From positions 1-33,185 of the forward strand of contig NZ_JAMKFA010000024.1 of assembly GCF_025499515.1 (NCBI RefSeq): a DNA stretch of 33,185 nt. The letters run 5' to 3'. The translations under genes were made by a program, and so were the position numbers. Origin of the DNA: Flavobacterium odoriferum. GTDB lineage: Bacteria > Bacteroidota > Bacteroidia > Flavobacteriales > Flavobacteriaceae. Under the pieces are notes generated by a model, which made no database searches, was not told where the DNA came from, and saw only the letters and a list, made by a program, of their open reading frames with translations. Below are positions 31,441 through 33,185 of this stretch, in pieces (the first letter of the stretch is position 1; the number at the start of each line of letters is the position of its first letter).

Positions 31441-31574
31441 TACTAACACCGGTTTGCTTCAATGGCGAGTTTCGGGAATATTTGCAATGGCACAGTTGCT
31501 TAATTTAAAGTTTTTTCTATATTTGTAATGGCTTGGTGCTGGTTCATCGCCACTGAAAGCAAGCCGCAGAAACG
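31441..31574 (+). repeat. attC of cassette C29 (beta type)
   Basis: R'' TACTAAC; GTAACGGCTACTAAC pairs with GTTAGTAGCCATTAC at 30808. Carries the consensus promoter at 31496-31525. Confidence 0.94.
31496..31525 (+). promoter_or_regulatory. Consensus promoter inside beta-type attC
   Basis: TTG (31496-31498), 19 bases, TATATTTG (31518-31525). It reads into the lipoprotein gene at 31608. Confidence 0.74.
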
Positions 31575-31607
31575 TTAGCACCAATTATAACAGAAGACAC
31601 ACAGACA

Positions 31608-32378
31608 ATGAAAAGACTGACAACAATATTGAGTTTGATTTTACTAATTTCTTGTGGACAACAAGAAAACAAAACGAATCAAGCAACAACTGAAAAAGTA
31701 GAAAACCTTACGACTGACACAAGCCATACTAAAATCACTTTTTGCAAAGTCAACGGAAAAGGAATTTTACTTGGCGACAACTTAAAATTATTGAACGGAA
31801 ACTTTAAAGAAATCAAGGACATTTCATATTTAAACGAACAATTTGTAGATATAACAGAAGTAAGTGACAAATACTATAAAATCAAACCAACAGACGACTA
31901 TTGCCAAGAATTCAAATATATCAAAATAAAAACGAAAGACTTTGAAGGCTATGTTGACGGAAGGAAAATTTATGAGCCAATTAAACACTTTCAAAACAAA
32001 ATAGTAAAAATTGACAATAAAGAAGTTTCATTTATTGCGACAAATTATTTTGGAATTGGAGTTTCGGACGATGACGGTTTAACAGGTTGTTCAATCAACA
32101 CTCCTGTAGTTTTTTCGGACAAGTCTGTTAACTACGAAGGACTTGTAAAAATGGTCAAGAACGAAAATTACGAAGACAATTATCCTTATTTTGAACTTAA
32201 ACAAGACGATGGAGCGAATGACGAAATTTTAAGCATTGAAAAGCAAGGCGACAAATATTTGCTGAATATAAAGCGAACATATCAAGAAGGTGGAGCAAAT
32301 CTTTTAGTGGAAGTTTACAATGACAAAAGCGGAACATTTATTGCAGAAATTATAAAGAATGAACGGATAGAAGAATAG
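31608..32378 (+). CDS. Lipoprotein of unknown function (C30)
   Basis: A 256-residue protein with a clear lipobox (LLISC, Cys near residue 16) and a Thr/Asn/Glu-rich linker. The mature part begins with TFCKVNGKGILLGDNLKLLNG, repeats a KYYKIKPTDDYCQEFKYIKIKTKDFEGYVDGRKIYEP segment that looks like an SH3-like beta unit, and continues with YFGIGVSDDDGLTGCSINTPVVFSD. Codon use is less AT-rich than in neighbouring cassettes. Probably an envelope-anchored protein; the family is not recognised. Confidence 0.8.
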   Translation: MKRLTTILSLILLISCGQQENKTNQATTEKVENLTTDTSHTKITFCKVNGKGILLGDNLKLLNGNFKEIKDISYLNEQFVDITEVSDKYYKIKPTDDYCQEFKYIKIKTKDFEGYVDGRKIYEPIKHFQNKIVKIDNKEVSFIATNYFGIGVSDDDGLTGCSINTPVVFSDKSVNYEGLVKMVKNENYEDNYPYFELKQDDGANDEILSIEKQGDKYLLNIKRTYQEGGANLLVEVYNDKSGTFIAEIIKNERIEE

Positions 32379-32387
32379 AATAACTGC

Positions 32388-32541
32388 TGCTAACAGCGGT
32401 TTCACGCTATTGCTGGGCTTGCGCTTGCCATTTTTGCTTCGGTGGACATTTGGCTTGTTTTCAATAATTGAGTTCGTTAGAATTTCTGTATATTTGTTTG
32501 GTCAGTGTTCGCAGCAGCAACAGACGTGAAGCCGCGAAACG
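32388..32541 (+). repeat. attC of cassette C30 (long singleton type, 154 bp)
   Basis: R'' TGCTAAC. The longest site in the window. Arms near 32395-32410 (GCGGTTTCACGCTATTGCTG) and 32511-32536 (CAGCAGCAACAGACGTGAAGCCGC) pair with mismatches. TATATTTG at 32489-32496. Confidence 0.87.
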
Positions 32542-32559
32542 TTAGCAACAATTATAAAA

Positions 32560-33012
32560 ATGGAAGTATTTCAAGAATTTGCAACAAAATATAACAATAG
32601 CGAAGAAGTAGAAAAAACAACTGAATCAGAAATTCAAAAGCTTGAATCTGAGTTTGATATTTATTTACCTGATGATTACAAAATATTCCTACTTAATTTC
32701 GGAAATCTATGGACTCCCGACATCCTTGATATTATAGTTGATAACGAACTAGATCTAAATGATGTCCAACAATTTTGGGATGTTGAAAGCATCATCTTTG
32801 ATAAAAAAAATGAATTTACTTCTCAAATGTCGATTGATATGATACCTTTTGCTTCTGATTGTATGGGAAGTATTTTTGGATTTTTAACATTCGACCTAAA
32901 AGAAAAAAAAGAAAATTGCGCAGTATATTTTTTTGACCACGATTTAGAAAAGGTTAAGAAAATATCTAATTCATTTACTGAATGGATAGATAATTTTAAT
33001 CGAATACAATAA
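32560..33012 (+). CDS. SMI1/KNR4 (SUKH) family protein (C31)
   Basis: A 150-residue cytosolic protein with the SUKH-superfamily order: an N-terminal helix then ESEFDIYLPDDYKIFLLNFGN (about 28-49), a middle helix-strand part, IPFASDCMGSIFGFLTFDL (about 95-114), and CAVYFFDHDLEKVKKISNSFTEWIDNF at the C terminus. SUKH proteins mostly act as immunity proteins binding a cognate toxin, including contact-dependent toxins. No toxin gene is adjacent, so this is an orphan immunity-type cassette. Confidence 0.87.
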   Translation: MEVFQEFATKYNNSEEVEKTTESEIQKLESEFDIYLPDDYKIFLLNFGNLWTPDILDIIVDNELDLNDVQQFWDVESIIFDKKNEFTSQMSIDMIPFASDCMGSIFGFLTFDLKEKKENCAVYFFDHDLEKVKKISNSFTEWIDNFNRIQ

Positions 33013-33016
33013 CTGT

Positions 33017-33148
33017 TGCTAACAGCGGTTTGCTTCAATGGCTACTTCCGGATTTTCCTACGGAAAATCCGCTGTTGAATGGAATGTTTTGTTATATTTG
33101 TAATGGCTTGGTGTTGGTTCAACGCCACTGAGAGCAAGCCACAGAACG
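33017..33148 (+). repeat. attC of cassette C31 (alpha type)
   Basis: R'' TGCTAAC; AATAACTGTTGCTAAC pairs with GTTAGCAACAATTAT at 32541. TATATTTG at 33093-33100. Confidence 0.95.
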
Positions 33149-33185
33149 TTAGCAGAAAATTTTGATAATAAAACGGAAAAAAAAA
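33149..33185 (+). mobile_element. Start of a 32nd cassette (cut by window edge)
   Basis: TTAGCAGAAAATTTT follows the crossover G33148. Only 37 bases are visible and no gene has begun. Confidence 0.8.

Larger units (their letters stand above)
1..33185 (+). mobile_element. Integron cassette array (31 complete cassettes)
   Basis: The whole window is a head-to-tail series of units. Each starts with TTRRRY-like bases after a conserved AACG and ends with an imperfect palindrome that opens with YYYAAC and closes with AACG. In every complete unit the first bases are complementary to the bases just before and within the R'' box at its 3' end, as expected when an integron cassette is linearised by recombination between G and TT of GTTRRRY. 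Boundaries (last base G) are 40, 2315, 2975, 3649, 4400, 5053, 5745, 6554, 9238, 9868, 10554, 11285, 12175, 13212, 13881, 14645, 15425, 16213, 16829, 23978, 25090, 25795, 26471, 27332, 27744, 28513, 29508, 30117, 30808, 31574, 32541 and 33148. No integrase gene lies in the window; the orientation places attI to the left. Confidence 0.93.

Noticed and set aside
4269..33148. MITEs or REP-like elements scattered between genes
   Set aside because: There are no target-site duplications. Instead the bases outside each repeat pair with the other end of the same gene unit, which only cassette recombination explains.
1..33185. CRISPR array, because of the regular palindromic repeats
   Set aside because: The repeats are about 130 bp and the intervals are 0.3-7 kb and mostly hold genes; the ends follow integron core rules.

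Overview
The window is a low-GC stretch from the phylum Bacteroidota, most likely a flavobacterium. The reasons are: AT-rich coding, no Shine-Dalgarno-like leaders, lipoproteins with short signal peptides, flavobacterial protein families, and promoters of the Bacteroidota type (TTG, about 19 bases, TAnnTTTG). Apart from its edges it is one continuous integron cassette array. I count 31 complete cassettes (called C1 to C31 here), part of an attC at the left edge and the start of a 32nd cassette at the right edge. Each cassette runs from TT of one GTTRRRY core to the G of the next. It normally holds one plus-strand gene and ends in an attC site of about 126-154 bp. The attC orientation puts the integrase and attI, if present, to the left of base 1; no integrase is in the window.

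Layout. C1 (41-2315): two secreted proteins. C2-C7 (2316-6554): single small lipoprotein, membrane or secreted genes, including a thioredoxin-like lipoprotein. C8 (6555-9238): a restriction-modification-like gene pair with its own promoter. C9-C18 (9239-16829): single hypothetical genes, many membrane-anchored, including a leucine-rich-repeat protein, a possible immunity protein and PH-like membrane proteins. C19 (16830-23978): a 7.1-kb, ten-gene, higher-GC operon (aldo/keto reductase, dienelactone hydrolase, glutathione peroxidase, OhrR/MarR regulator, DUF6526, DoxX, DODA-type dioxygenase, DUF5519, hotdog thioesterase, metallo-beta-lactamase fold) that appears to be one giant cassette. C20 (23979-25090): a small ORF, the only convincing minus-strand gene, and a probable non-coding RNA with consensus promoter and terminator. 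C21-C23: an LRR lipoprotein, an unknown protein and a SUFU-like protein. C24 (27333-27744): no gene. C25: an AbiU2/HEPN-like gene. C26-C31: secreted and membrane proteins and an SMI1/KNR4 protein.

Three properties make the array unusual. First, the attC sites carry a Bacteroidota promoter in their central part. Three beta and two gamma sites have TTG-N19-TATATTTG or TATTTTTG, a third gamma site has CTG-N19-TATATTTG, and the 13 near-identical alpha sites have CTG-N18-TATATTTG. Each cassette therefore appears to supply a promoter to the cassette downstream of it, and in the excised circle to itself, so the array need not depend on a single integron Pc promoter. Second, the two ends of every complete cassette are complementary well beyond the 7-bp R boxes, typically for 13-17 bp. 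They share a fixed A-opposite-C mismatch at position 11 counted from the G of GTT. On the bottom strand, the strand integron integrases recombine, this becomes a T-G wobble, so the signature favours bottom-strand folding. Third, C19 is far larger than a typical one-gene cassette.

Cargo that can be assigned fits a biobank of defence and immunity functions (restriction-modification, HEPN/AbiU2-like, SMI1/KNR4, SUFU, LRR) plus cell-envelope proteins and one peroxide/electrophile-stress operon. Most small genes are unrecognised. All assignments were made by eye, without database searches.
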